Part shown: piece after piece, positions 20,605-35,612 of the stretch | Layout: each line of letters starts with the position of its first letter | Numbering within the stretch: position 1 is the first letter of the stretch | Assembly: GCA_002104895.1 (NCBI GenBank) | Contig: MCFG01000280.1 | Coordinates: 1-64,000, forward strand | DNA length: 64,000 nucleotides | Direction: 5' to 3' | DNA from: Anaeromyces robustus | Taxonomy: Eukaryota > Neocallimastigomycota > Neocallimastigomycetes > Neocallimastigales > Neocallimastigaceae | The notes under the pieces: generated by a model | What the model was told of the DNA's origin: nothing | Database searches by the model: none | Seen by the model: only the letters and a program-made list of their open reading frames with translations | Program-made: the position numbers and the translations under genes

Positions 20605-23600
20605 TTTGTTTTAAAGTTTCTGATATAAAAAATTATATAATGTGTAAATACTTATATATTTTATAATTATTATATTATTAATTTATTTCGCTTATATATT
20701 ATTGAAATAGTTAAGTGCGATGTATTACAATTTTTAGGAAAATTAATACAATATTATTCAAATGATATCTCCGAGGATCAAAAAAAGATTTATACTCGTC
20801 ATTGTATTCAAACAATTAATAATTTTTTGCAAAATCCTAAGTCGTTCGATGATTATTCTTTAATTACTAGTATAATATATGGTTTAAATTCTTATTTACA
20901 ATCTAACAATGATATTATTAAAGAAGGTTAATATTTATTATATATAGGTTCATTTATTATATATTATTATATAAATTAAACATTTCAAATAATAAATATG
21001 TTATGCTATTGATAATTATATTATAACAATTAATATTATAACATTTAATATATATTTGAAATATATATATATATTTTATTTTCATATTTATATATTTATT
21101 TTATTTGTATTTAAAACATAAAAGATAAACCAGAATATATAACAATTACAAATTTAATTAAAGTGATCCTTTCTATTAATGTCAATTCGCTTAGTCGTTA
21201 TGAACAAATTAAAGGTTTTAAAAAAATTTTTTTTCATATTAAAAAATTCAAAATAATTTATATTTTAAAATAATATCATTTTTATTTTTATTATATTTTA
21301 TAAATAATAGCATGCCTACAATTTGTAATCGATAATGGTCATTATATATCAAAAATACTTTTTAAAAATTGTACTTTATTTTTTGAATCATTATTAAATA
21401 TTTGTAAACATCAAAATAGAGACCTTCATAAATTAGGTTTCCAAGCAATGGATTGCTTATTAAATGAAGTAATAATAATTATTTTAATAATATAATTATT
21501 AATACTATTTATATATAAAAAGATAATATTAATAAAATATTAAAATTTTTTTTTCGAATATTATTATCAATATAAAAATTGATTATTAGATTGTTAATTA
21601 TAGTGAAAAATGCACAAATGAAATTGAGGCTAAAAAAGTATTTTGGGTAAATGAAAATAACAACTAGATATTTAATTTAATTTAATTTAACTATATATAT
21701 ATATATAATGTATAATTTTTTTTTTAATATTCATAAATTTATTATTATTATTATTATTATTATTATAGTACTTTATTGAATTTTTTACAAATTCGTTAAG
21801 AAAAGAGGATTCAGATACAAAAGATATCTCTTTAGCTATTCGTGGTTATGGATTATTTTCAGGACCATGTAAAAAATATTTTAGTGAATCTGAATTTAAT
21901 ATTATTATTTCTGAATTATTAAAAAAAGCGGATTCTATTTTTTCAAAGTAAAATAAAAAAAGATTGTTTATTATAATAATATTATATTATTGTATTATAT
22001 TTATAAGTTTTTTTTGTAATATTTAATTTTATAAACTTTTTATTTTTATATTTTTATTAAATTTTTATATATAAGTGATAATATAAATGAGGAAATGTTT
22101 CTTCATTTTTCATCATTTCTCCAGGCTTATAATTCTATTTTAAAGATTTTAGATACTGTAGATAATACACTTTTAAGAGGAATAGGTATTAAAATTATAT
22201 TAAAAAAATATAAAATATAATTACTTTATTATTACTAATTATGATTTAAATTATCATATATGTATAAATAGAACTTATTATAACACAATTAATGATAAGT
22301 TTTCAGTTACTTAATGATAAATTAAAATTTATTAATGCTAAATCAATTCAACATATTTTATGGGAACTAAATAATAAGTCTGTTATGGATACATTCTTTA
22401 ATAAAATTGGTATTTTTATAAATATATCTATATTCTATAATTATGACTTTCATAATAATAGTTTTTTAATATTTAATTATTTTAATTGTGTAATAATAAT
22501 TTAAAAGCTGGTGAAATTTTAGTTTTGACATGTATTGATAAAGATAAAACAGCAAATAATCAAAATTTAGATGAAGATGCTATGGAGATTGATGAACCAG
22601 CTAATGTTGAAAATGTAATAGATGAAATGATTAAAGAAAATGAACATGCGTATAATGATTATTATTATCAATTTTGGAGAATTATACTTGATGAAAAAAA
22701 TTTACCAGAAAGAAATGATATAAAAATGGAAGATGAAGAATTATTAAAAGATGAAAAAAAGAGAAATCAATTTATTCAAAAACTTTATGATATTATAATT
22801 CAAAATTTATTAGATTTTCCAAAGCATCTTAATTTAGCACTTTATGATGATAATGAAAATGCTTTTAATAATAAAAATCATGATAATAATGAAAATAATG
22901 ATAATAATGATAATAATTCGACAATAACTGAATCAACAGATGAATCAACAAATGATATAGATAATAATAATATTGAAATTAATAATGCAAAATCTGTAAA
23001 TGTTCAAAGTTTAAAACCTTATTGTATAAGGGATTTTGATATATTTATTAATTATGTTGAATTTACTAAACTAATTCTTTCGACTTCTACCACTAAATCC
23101 TTATTTGAAAAATGGCTTTATAGTTTTGGTAAAGAAATTATAAACTTTTCTGAAAAATATCCATTAGTAAGTGGTTTTTATAAATTATTTGAATGTTGTT
23201 TAAATATTTCTGAAGATCTTCATTATTTCAATGGTATATTAAATAAAGAATATATCGGTGAATTACATAAGGTAATACATTATTAATAATTAAATTAAAG
23301 GAATATTTTTTTTCAACTTTTCTTAATAAGAATTAAAATATTATATATATAAATATTTAAAAAAAAAAACAGGGAATGATAAATGAAATAAATGAACCTT
23401 ATAATGGAATTAAACAAAGAACATATATTTTATATACAAAATATATCAATGAAATTATTATTCGATTAACACAATATAAAGATGATTTATTAGTCTCATG
23501 TTTAAAATTAGTTTTATCATCACCAAATGAGTTGATTTCTTTAAACGATTTTATTGAACCTTTAAAAATTATATTAAATCTTGGTATAAGTGAATAGTAA

Positions 23601-23910
23601 TATCAAATATAGAAAAAGAAAAATAAAAAGATACATAATTCTTGATTAAAGTACTAACAAACATATATTTTAAATTTTATTATAATAAAAATTTAGCTCT
23701 CTTGCTAAACTTGGTTTAGATGCTTTTGAAAAATGGATTTCTTATATACCAAAAAATAAATTGAAGATATACTATAAGGAGATTTTTCCATTATTCAATA
23801 AATATTTAATAAATATAAAAGAAAATAAAGACGCTGAATTAGATTACTATATTTCAAATAATAAAATGAAAATGATAAAAGTAAATGAAAATTAGTTTAT
23901 TAGTTATAGA

Positions 23911-23947
<37 letters not shown>

Positions 23948-26460
23948 ATATATAATTTAAATGAAAAAAGTATTAATTTTTTTTCAATTATTATTAAAAT
24001 ATAATATAGAAAGTCAATAAATATGAAAAAGAAATTGTTGAAGAAACCCATAACAATATAAAAATAAAAGTTTTAAGAATTATAGGAATGATTGGTGATG
24101 GTATTCCATATTTATATTCAAATTTTGATATAAAAGATTATTTGAAATGGGATCCTGAAAATGGTATAATATTTATTTTGCATTTTGTTGATTTTCAAAC
24201 TGAAATAAATTTAGGTAAAGTATACATTTAAATATATATATATTTAAATATATTATGTATAATTATTATTATTATTATTATTATTAAATAAAATTAATTT
24301 GTATTATTATTATGATTATTATTAAATAAATGAAATATAGATCATTTATTACCAAGAATATTAGAATTAGCTCAGCTATCATCAAATAGGAAAGTTAAAA
24401 TTTGGGCATGTGAACTGTTACATTCAATTACAATTTATATGGTTGGATTAAATGCACATCGTATTCGTGATAATTCAACTATAAAAGATAATACAAATTT
24501 ATTCGATAAATTTTATACAAAAATATTCCCAGTTATTCTTCAGTTATCTGTAGATATTGATAAAATTTCAAGAGATTTATTTTCTTCATTAACTTTTCAA
24601 TTAATACATTGGTTTACAAATAATTCTCTAAATGATGATTCTGAATCTTTAACATTGTTAGATTGTTGCTTTAATGCTGCTATTTGTCAAGATGGTCCAT
24701 TAAGAGATTATGGAACCCAATGCATCAATGAATTTTTAAAATGGACTATAAAACAAAATTTTGATGAGGTAATATTAATAAAATAACTGAAAAATATTAA
24801 TTTTTCATTAAATATTAATAATATAAAAATATATATACAAAATTGCAGGAAAAATTAATGGCTAATATCGAAGTCTTACTAGAAAAAATATATCAGTACT
24901 GTAGAAATCCAAATTCATATAAACGTTTGGGAGCTTCTTTGATTTTTAATAAGATTTATGTTGAACTACGTGAACATCAAAAAATTATTGATAAATTTTT
25001 ATTTGAAATTTTATATTATATATTATACAATTTAAAACTTTCCTATTATGATAAAGATATATTAGGTAAATTATTGGATAAGTTATTTTTTTTTATTTCA
25101 AAAAAACAAAGTTTAAATAAATAAGATTATTAAAATCATTAATTATATTATTTTTTATAAATATTTGATATTTATATTTTATATTATTTATATAGAAACT
25201 GCGGAACAATGTAAAATTGCTATTAATCATATTGTAAGAATATTAAAAAAAAAATATTCAATATTTATTATGTCGAAAGAAAGTAGAAATAGTTTTCCAG
25301 GTCTCAAAAAACCAGATTTGAAATCTTTAATCGAATGGCTTCTTTACGAAACAGGCTCTATTGAAGAAGTTTATTCCAAAAAGTGTATGGATTTAGTATT
25401 AGTATTAAGTCCATTACTTCCAGGTAAAATATTATATAATACAAATATTTTTTTGGAAATCATTTATTTATATATGTATATATTATTTATCTTTATGTAT
25501 AATAGAAAATTCAAAACTTGATTTAAATGAATTATTCCTTAGTGATAATAATTTATTTAATGACATATATAAAATGGATGAATTAATTATAAAACAAGAA
25601 GAAAAAAATTTATTGTTAAAGAGTGGAATAAAATGGGCCAATAGATTATCAATTTGTTTAGAGGGTTTTATATGGATTATAAAAAATAAACTATTGGAAT
25701 CTAGCTTATTCTTCAAAAATCGTTTAAATAATTTTATTAATTCAATTGCATTTTTTATTGATAATATTTCAAGAAATGAAATTCAAATAAATGATAATAA
25801 TTTAATATATTATACTATTAATGAAATTTCAAAATTAAATAACAAAAGATTTGAAATATCTTTTAAAATAATAAACTTTATTAGGTATCTAATTGAAAAT
25901 TCTATGGATATGAAAAGTATATTTGAAAATCTTCAAACTTGTCATATATTTTCTGATGGTTTCATTGACCTATTAAATTGTTCATTATATAATACAAAAA
26001 TTTTGGGAAATGATTTAGAAGAAAAAGATATTCAGTTATCGTTTTATAATTCACTTCAAAAATTATTAATTTTATTAAAAAATAATGAAACTTTTATTAG
26101 TTATAATAATTTAATATCGAAATTATCAGAAAAAGAAGATTTATATTATAATAAATTTTTAAGTACATATAATGAAATAAATACTATCACTGAAAATACC
26201 ATATTCTTAAAGAGTATCTACATTTTAAATTTATCAGGAATATTAAAAGATATTCTTCAATTTAAGGATGTTAATGAATATAATTATTTTTCATCTTATT
26301 TAAATTGTTTGGATAATTTGAAAAATAATGAAAATCCTTCATTTGAAATTTTCATTAAACAATTATTAGATATATGTGTAATTTTACCAGATGTTCAAGA
26401 AGAGTGCTGGGAAAAATTATTGGTAATAATAAAATATATTATCTATATAGTTAATAATAA

Positions 26461-26556
<96 letters not shown>

Positions 26557-29500
26557 AATTATTAAATATCTGTATTAAATAATATTTAGGGTTTATCTAC
26601 AATGACTGATTTAAAATATTCAGATATCGTTTCATTTTATTCTCGTTATAAATTTAAGGTATATTTATTAAATTTTTATAAAAAATTTTGTTTATTCTTC
26701 TAAACAATACTAATAAAAATTTTTTATAGATCAATTATCTTTTTATGACCAACTTTGATGTATATAGCAAATATTTATTTTACTGTATATCAGAAAATAT
26801 TGTAATTGATATTATCAATGGTTGTATTGATTTAATAATTGATTATTCAGGCATTATAACTGATAAATTCAAAATGAAATTCTTAATTCAGGTTTGCTAA
26901 ATAATTTCATTTGAATAAAAAATATTCATAAACAATAAATTATATAATTTTATTTCGTATTATTATAATAAAAAAAAATATTATATATTATAATAGATTT
27001 CTAATCAAGCAGATTTCTTCAAAGCATATTTATTATATCATATGGATAAAAAAAATGTATTTATTTTTAAATAAATATATTATTAATAATTTTTTTTCAT
27101 GTTATTAATTGATATTCTTGTTTTTTTTTTTTTTTTTTTTTTTTTTTTGTTATATATTATATATATATATAAAGTATTATATTGTAATAGATTTCTTTAA
27201 AAAACTCTTTAAATTAGAAAATAAATTTTTTGAAAAATATGCTTCATCTACATGTAAAGACGAATTTTGTAAAATATATTTACAATTATTAGATCCATCA
27301 AATTCTTTAAAAGTTAAAAGTGAAGCTCTTAAACTTTTCCCTATTTATGAATCATATTTAAATAGTAATTATAAGGAGAAGGTAACAAAATATTAATATT
27401 AATTATTTATTATTATTTCATATCTAAAGATTATAAAATTATTAATGTATTATTTATTGTTTATATAATCATTATTTAATTTATAAAGCTTGAAAAATCA
27501 ATTGAATTTATTATTTATAATCAATTTCCTATATCATCTAATGATCTTGTTAAAGATACTTTACAGTAAATAATAATAATATATTAATTATATAAAAGTA
27601 AAATATATATGCTCATATATTCATTTTTTTAAATTTAAATTAGATATATTGAATATAGAAACACTGTGACTTCTCTTATCAATCTATTATCAACAGGAAA
27701 CTTTATTATTATCAAAAATCTAGTTTTATTAACATGTAAAGAGGAAGAATTTAAATACAAAGAAAAAATAAAGGAATTTATTGCAATTATTATAAATAAT
27801 TATTCTGAGGATAAGTTTAATAATTTTACAGATTATTGCATGGAGTAAGTATTAATCAATAAATAATAAATAATTAATGTAATATATTATAAATTTGAAA
27901 AAATAATTTTTTATATGGGATATATATTAAATATATATTATAATTTTAATATCAATTATTTATTAGTGTATTGTTAGATTCAAAAGCATCACCTTTAGTT
28001 AGGGTGAATGTTATAAAACAGTATTTAATTCCAGCATTAATACATGTCAATTGTCAATTTAAAATTAATTTTTATTCAAAATATATTATGTCTATGACTC
28101 AAGTTATTAAAGAACAATTAATTAATAAAGAGGATGAATTATGTATTCAATTAAATATCCATTCTAGTATTTTTAATATATTACAAATATCCTTTTTTTT
28201 AATACATTTAAAGAAAATAATAACAAAATATTTAAATATTATATAATAATTAAGAATTAATTTTTTTTTCAAAATATTAATTACCTTTAACAATTAATAT
28301 TATTTTTTTAAATGAAATAAAATTATTTTTAAAAAATGTCATATAATATTATATTTGTTAAATATATACATTATGTATGAGTATTTACCAAATTCTGAAG
28401 TTAATGGTAATAACAGTCCTATTAATAAGGCATTTTGTGATGGCAACGTTAAAACTGGAAAAGAACTTTTAACTAGTTTAATGAAACCAGTAGCATATAT
28501 TGCAAGATCAGTAACTGTAAATATTCTCTTTCTTGTATATATATATTTATATATATATTTACATTGTTATTATTATTTATTATGTTAATATGTGTGTATT
28601 TATTTATATTATTCAATTATATTTCATAGAATATTAGTAGTAATAATGAAAAGTATCACTTAGCAAGCAAATATTATAAACAATCAGCATATTGTTTAAT
28701 TGCTGCTATGTTATATTGTACTCAAACAAAAGAAAATTTCTTTAACGTATTTTTATTCCAAGAGAATGAAGCTAAAAATGAAAAAATTTGGGAAAATATT
28801 ATCGATACTCGTAATAAAATAATATTTAAAATTGAAGACGGTGTACCTAAAAAGAAAAGTAAAAGATACTATGACAGTATACAATTTAGAAGAAATGTTA
28901 TAAGAAATCAAAAAAATAATTTTTCAAGTTATCTTTCAGCAAGTAGTTTAAGTCAGGTAGAATATATATTTAATAATAAAATGAATAATAATATTTTTCC
29001 TATATCTATTTAAATACCTTTTTCTAATTTAATATATTTAAAAATTATGACTTTATTAAATTTAATAAAAATAAAGTCTATCGATTTTTTAGGAGAAGAT
29101 AATGATATAGATATTAATAATCAATTTAATGAAAATGAATATTATAATAATGAAAATGATTTATATAATAAAAATGAAATTAAAAAGAATTATGAATATA
29201 AGTAAATACCTTTATATTTTTTATTTATTTTTTTATTAATTAATAAATATTTTAAAGTAATTTATAATTAATTTTTATTTTCGTCTTTAAATAAAATGGA
29301 AACAAAAAACGTAATAATTAAAAGTGAAACATTCTTTGATCAAGATTGTATAAATGAAAATATTTGTATGCCAATGATTTTAAAAATTATAAAAAAAATC
29401 ACTAATAATAGTACGTTAGCACCCAACCAAACTTTATCTATGCCAGCATGGATGACTGCATTGTTGAAAACATTTACATCTTATACTACACATATTAATA

Positions 29501-31912
29501 TCAAAACATTCATTGCAAAAATAATTATAAATTATCCTGAACCATTTATATCATATGCTAATTTATGGTATATACCAATAGTAAAATTTATATCAGGCGG
29601 TGAAGAATTTAATGATGGTTTTACGTATTATATAGAAGTATATATCTAATTATTTTTACTAAAGTATATATATAAAAAATTATTAATATTAAAAATAATA
29701 TTTATTAATATTAAAAAAAATAATATAGGATTTATGTAATTTACTTATTAAATGGAAAAACTTTGTGAACATTGAAAATAATGCAGAAAATAGATTTAAT
29801 TTTACAAATATGATGGTAATAAAAATAAATTAAAAAAAAAATTAAAAAACTTATACAGTAATTCATATTATTAATATAAATATATATATATATATTTAAA
29901 GAATTTTATAATAAAATATTCAAATATTCAAGATGGTTTATCTCTCAAAACTGTTATTGATATAATTAATGAATTTTTAAATAAATTTAAAGGTTTTGTT
30001 GATACACCTGTGGTAAATATTTATAATTTTATTTGGTATATAACAATAAATAATATGATTTATATAAATTAATATATATATTATTTTTTTTATTTAAAAA
30101 TTAATTAGGAAATTCTATATAAATTTTTAACTAATAACAATAACAATAACAATAATAATAATGAAGAACAATATACTGGTAATACAATTAACTTAGCTAT
30201 TCAAATTTTAGCATCTTTTGTATCCAATGAAATTCCTGAATATAATCAAATAAATATGGATGCAAGTGATTCATATCCTTCTGAAGTGGAGTTTTATTCT
30301 GTATTAGCAAATTATATCCAGTTTAATCATAAAAATGTTTATGAACCAGCTGCTGAAGTATTTATTAAATTAAGAAATAAGAATAATATTATATTTTTTC
30401 TTTTACTATTTAAATAGTAATAGTAATATTTTTTTATACTTTTTTCTTTAGTTGTGTGGGTTAATATTAAAAAGAATGAAAAAAGGAACAATGAATGAAA
30501 ATGTACTTAATATTATTACTAGTAAGGTAAAAATAATTATAACTAGATTAATAATAAATAATAATAATTATAATAGTTATAATAATATATTTTTAATTAT
30601 TAATTATAAATATATTTAAGCTTGAATTATTAAATCCAGTAAATACCAAAAACAAAACGACAGATAAATTTATAATTTGTCTTCATCAAATTGGTTTGAA
30701 TTATGAAGAAATATTAGATAAATATTTAGTTTTAATTTTATTTCTCTTCCCCAATTTATCATTAGATAAAAAGATTCAAGCACTAGAAATTATACGTTTG
30801 AGATGTGAAACGAGAAAAGAAATTCTTTTTGATGAATTAAAAGGAAAAGAATTGGATGGGTTATTAAAAAATAGGTAATAACTAATTAATATAAAATAAG
30901 TATTAATTATGAAATTCTCATTATATATATTATATTTTTTTCAAATATATAATAAGCTAAACATTTTTTATATAAATATTTTTTATATATAGTTCTGAAA
31001 ATATTCAATATTTAACATTAGATATTATTTATAATTTAAGGGATGTATTAACAACTGATCAAATAAAATATTTCTTAAATAATTCAAAACATTTCATAAA
31101 ACATACATCTATAAGATGTCGTAATATTTATTATGCTATATTAAAACATGCTTATCAATCAAATATAGATGATAATGTTAAAAAAACTATAAAAATTGCA
31201 TTATTAAATGGATTAGCAGACTCCGATGAAGAGATAAGAAATAATATTCTATCTATTTGGCATGATCCATCTCTAGTTGATTCTACCTTTAATCTTTTTG
31301 AGAGAGTATTAAGGTATAGTAATGAAATAAAAAAAAAGTTCTTTTTAAAAAAAATAAAATTGAAAATTAAAAACTTATTATAATAATACTAATGAATATT
31401 GATAATTACTATTTTTTTATTAATTATTATTTGTTGTATTTGTTTAAAGTTCATTATATTCTTCAGAAACAGAATCCATATATTTATCTTATGCTACACC
31501 TATATTATTATTATCTATATCAGATTTAGAAAATAGTTTATTTAAAAATTCATTACCAAACGCTATATTTGGAAAAAATAAGAAATTTAATATGTCATTT
31601 ATTAGTTCATCTATGGATCCTTTATTTACATCATCTCAAAGTGATAATGTAAAATTCAAATAATTTATTATTATATACGGTTACCATTATTTTAATTTAA
31701 ATAAATTTATTATATTTTATATTTTATATATATATTAATATAAATATATATTTATTATTTTTAATTTAGAGTTATAATAAAGTTTATTCTAGTCAGAGAG
31801 AACTTTCATTTACTCCTACAGTTGAAATGGGTAAATAATATTAATAATTAATTTAATACTCTATTGTAATATTGTAATAATTAAATAATAATGAATTTTA
31901 TTTTAAATGATA

Positions 31913-31971
<59 letters not shown>

Positions 31972-34900
31972 AGGAACACAATATAGTTATAAACCATCAA
32001 ATTCTCAATCAACTCTTTTGGTTAATTTTGAAATAAATAATTTGAATAGCAATAATAAAAATAATGGAGAAAGTAGCAATACAAATGTCAAAATGGAAAT
32101 TGATGATAATACTATAGGTAGTAGCCAAAATGAAAGTTCAAAGTCTGCATTACCTCATAGAAGAAGAGCCCAAAGGTACAAAAGAAGTGAAAATGCTCGA
32201 AGAATATTTTTTGCTAGTATTGCTGAAAAAAAGAAAAAAAGAATAGAGAAGCATTTAAAATTAGGAGTAATTATATGTTACTGTTGTTTTTAATAAAATA
32301 TATAACATATAATATATATAATATTTAATATTTTAACATAAATAATTTATATATAGAAACAAGCAAAAGACAAATTAGTTTATACATTAAGAAATTATAA
32401 AGAAGGAGAACTTCCTGATATTCAAATAAAGTATAAAGAAATAATTCAACCACTTCAAGCATTAGCAATTGTTGATATAGATATTTCTAAAAATTTGTTT
32501 ATGATGATTCTTGATTCAATATGGTCGAAAAGAAAAGAAATTATGGTATTTTTTTTTTCTATATATATAGTTAATACAGAAAAAAAATTTTTTATAAAAA
32601 TTTTTATATAGATTAAATTTTTTTTTTATAATTTTTTTAAATAAAACTTTCAATATTAGAATGATAATGAATGCGAGATTTTTACTGATAAAATTGTAAA
32701 ATGCTTAAATGTTATTCTTGAAAATACAACTGAGAATGATTTTTCATTTATTACTTCAATTCTTGTAAATAAATATTTTAATTATAAAAAAATATAATAA
32801 TAATTTATAAAATAATCAAAATATTTTATTTATATTTATTTATTTTTAAAATTGTTTTTTTTTTTCTTATATATCCAGACTTTTTGTTTAAAAGAAAATA
32901 TTTATGTTGATACTGATATATTGAAAAAAATTGGATTGAATAGTAATAATCAAGCCTTAGCAATTTTGCTTATTGAAAATATTCAAATGAATCAACAAGA
33001 AACTTCACAATCTGTTGTTGATTACGACAATAAAAAATTATGGAATAATTTAGCTCAATTATATAAATCTATTGGTGAAAATGAAATATATAGAAATATT
33101 GAAGAAAGTAAAATTAAAGCTAATCAATCATTAAAAGGTATTAATTTTACTATAGATATGTCTTGGATTTAATTAATTCATTTATTATTAATATATACAT
33201 GATTTATATATATATATATTAAAAAAATAGATGCTATTGAAATGGAAGTTTTAGGTTTATATCAAGATGCATTAAATATTTATTCTAATATATTAGAAAA
33301 TCTAAATCAAATGACTGATGAATATGAAGTATATAATATAATAATTATTTATAAATTATCACAGTATTATAATTTATACTTAATAAAATTTTTAAATTTA
33401 TAATATATAGCAAAGTTTATGTGAACAAGGAAGATTAGAATGCTATAATAAGGTATAAATTATAAATAATAATAAAAACAAAAATATATTTATCCTTTTT
33501 ATATAATTTAATATATAATTTTAAAAATAATATTAAAAATAATCTTTTTTATTAGCTTGGAAGTTGGTCAGATCTTGTAGATAATGTAGTTGATATTTGT
33601 AATAATGATCTTGAAAGTTTATGGGATGTTAATAAAAAAGTATTTATACAAAAAAGTTTTTTTTATTATTAAAATATATATTGTATAAATTATTTCATTT
33701 ATTGTAATTATTATTAAAACTTTTTCTTTCTTTTATTATTCAATATAGGATTTACTTAATTATTATATAAGAGGTTTTACTAAATTACATCAAGGATATT
33801 ATGATCGAGAAAAAAATTATCATGAATGGAATGAAGATAATGAAAATCCAATTATTCAATTTTTAGAAAATGCTTTAAAAGATAACATTAAAAGGTAATA
33901 TGAAAAGAGAATAATATTGAATATATATTAATTAAATATAATATAATTATTAACATAAAAAAGAATAATATGGAATATATATTAATTAAATATATAATAA
34001 TTATATTATATATTATAACATTTATATAGAGAAACAGTCAACTCTTATTATCCATATGGTAATTATTATTATTATTAAAAATTAATAAATAAACTAATAA
34101 TAAGCTAATCATTTATATTAAATATTTAATTTTTTTATAGAACTCTCAGTTATTAGTATGATGGAAAATAATATTAATCAAACGAGATATTATATATATC
34201 AAACCTACGAAATGATATACAAATCATTATCAAATACAAATTTCTTTACTAATAATAATCATTTAATGAAAGCTAGTCAAATTCAATCGGTAAATATTTT
34301 ATTTTATCATAATAAGCAGTATCATCATCACTCTCTGATGCTGTTTCTGGTTCTTCTTCTTTTACTCCTTCATCATTATCATTATATTCATCTAATATAA
34401 CATCTAATATAATTTTATTATTATTATTATTATTAATATTATTATTAATATTATTATTATTATTAAAATTTAAACTATTATTTCAATAATAGATTTTAGA
34501 AATAACGGAAGCTCTTGATTTAATTGATAGTTTAAATACTGATAAAGGAGATTATATACTTAATAAAATGTTTTTAAAATGGAATTCAAGATATCCATCA
34601 GATAATGATACATCTATTGATTACTGGTTTGATATATGTGAGAATAGAGAAATTTTATTGGATCAAATAAAAAAATCTATTGAGAATGATAATTATGATA
34701 AAAAATTAATTGAACAGAAAAAAAATATATGGTTAACTTGTAGTAAAGCTGCTTTAAAGATGAAAAATTTCTTTGTTGTAGCATCTTGTCTTAGTAAAAG
34801 TAAGAGTTATGGTCTTTCAAAATTGGAATTTTCTTATGAAGCTATTAAATATATAGTAACAGAATTAAAAATTTTAAAAGATCCTGAAGAAAGATTTAAA

Positions 34901-35572
34901 AAGATTGTATCACTTGGAATTTCTTTATCTGGCCTTTACAAAGTAATTAACAATAAATTATATTTTTTCCATTTAAAATAAAAAAAAAGAAATAATTTAT
35001 AATTATAATAGTAATATTAATATTGATATTATATTTATTTTAATAGAAATTAGAAAAGAATCCCGATTATAAATTATTAGCAAAATTATATCAATTAGAT
35101 AGTAAATTAGCATCAATTATTCTTGAAGATAAAAGTTCTATGCATCAAAATCTTATTAATGAATGTCAAACAAATTCTAAATTTTCAAAATTTATACCAG
35201 AAACATTTAATAAAGATAGAGCATCTTTATTATATTATTTCCAAGGAAGAGGTTTAAAAAGATTATTAGAAACTTTAAAATTATATAAACAAATGAATAT
35301 GACTAATGTTAGTAATTTATAATAATTTTAATTTATATTAATAAGTATAAATTTACTAGTATTTCTTTATAGTAATATTTTTATAATATATATTTTTTTA
35401 TAGGAAAATAAGAAAATTTATCTCTCAGTAGCAACTTTTTGTGATCAAAGTATTAAAAGAACTGAAAATAACAATGATGGAGAATTAACAGTATTATTTA
35501 TTTATTAATCTTTTTTTATATTATATTTATAAAAAACTTAAAAAATAAAAAAATAAAAAAAATAAAATTAAA

Positions 35573-35612
<40 letters not shown>

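Larger units (their letters stand above)
19370..31313 (+). other. Exon map, DNA-PKcs N-terminal helical region (exons 1-36)
   Basis: Exons as read: 19370-19496, 19702-19871, 20149-20288, 20478-20524, 20711-20926, 21125-21214, 21311-21468, 21590-21646, 21769-21947, 22076-22185, 22272-22409, 22508-23271, 23373-23596, 23697-23880, 24010-24214, 24341-24768, 24849-25065, 25196-25423, 25506-26422, 26590-26658, 26730-26891, 26997-27056, 27175-27381, 27489-27565, 27644-27844, 27967-28186, 28370-28516, 28630-28956, 29077-29201, 29325-29637, 29729-29815, 29902-30012, 30109-30357, 30452-30526, 30621-30874, 30993-31313. Every phase matches. Boundaries that needed a non-obvious choice: the exon 13 donor (TA|GTAATA), exon 23 acceptor (ATAAAG|TAT) and exon 30 acceptor (TAAAAG|T); each was the only choice keeping frame. 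Confidence 0.85.

Noticed and set aside
28281-28291. TACCTTTAAC as the branch site of DNA-PKcs intron 26
   Set aside because: It lies about 80 nt from the AC acceptor, too far for U12 introns, and has an extra T relative to the consensus.
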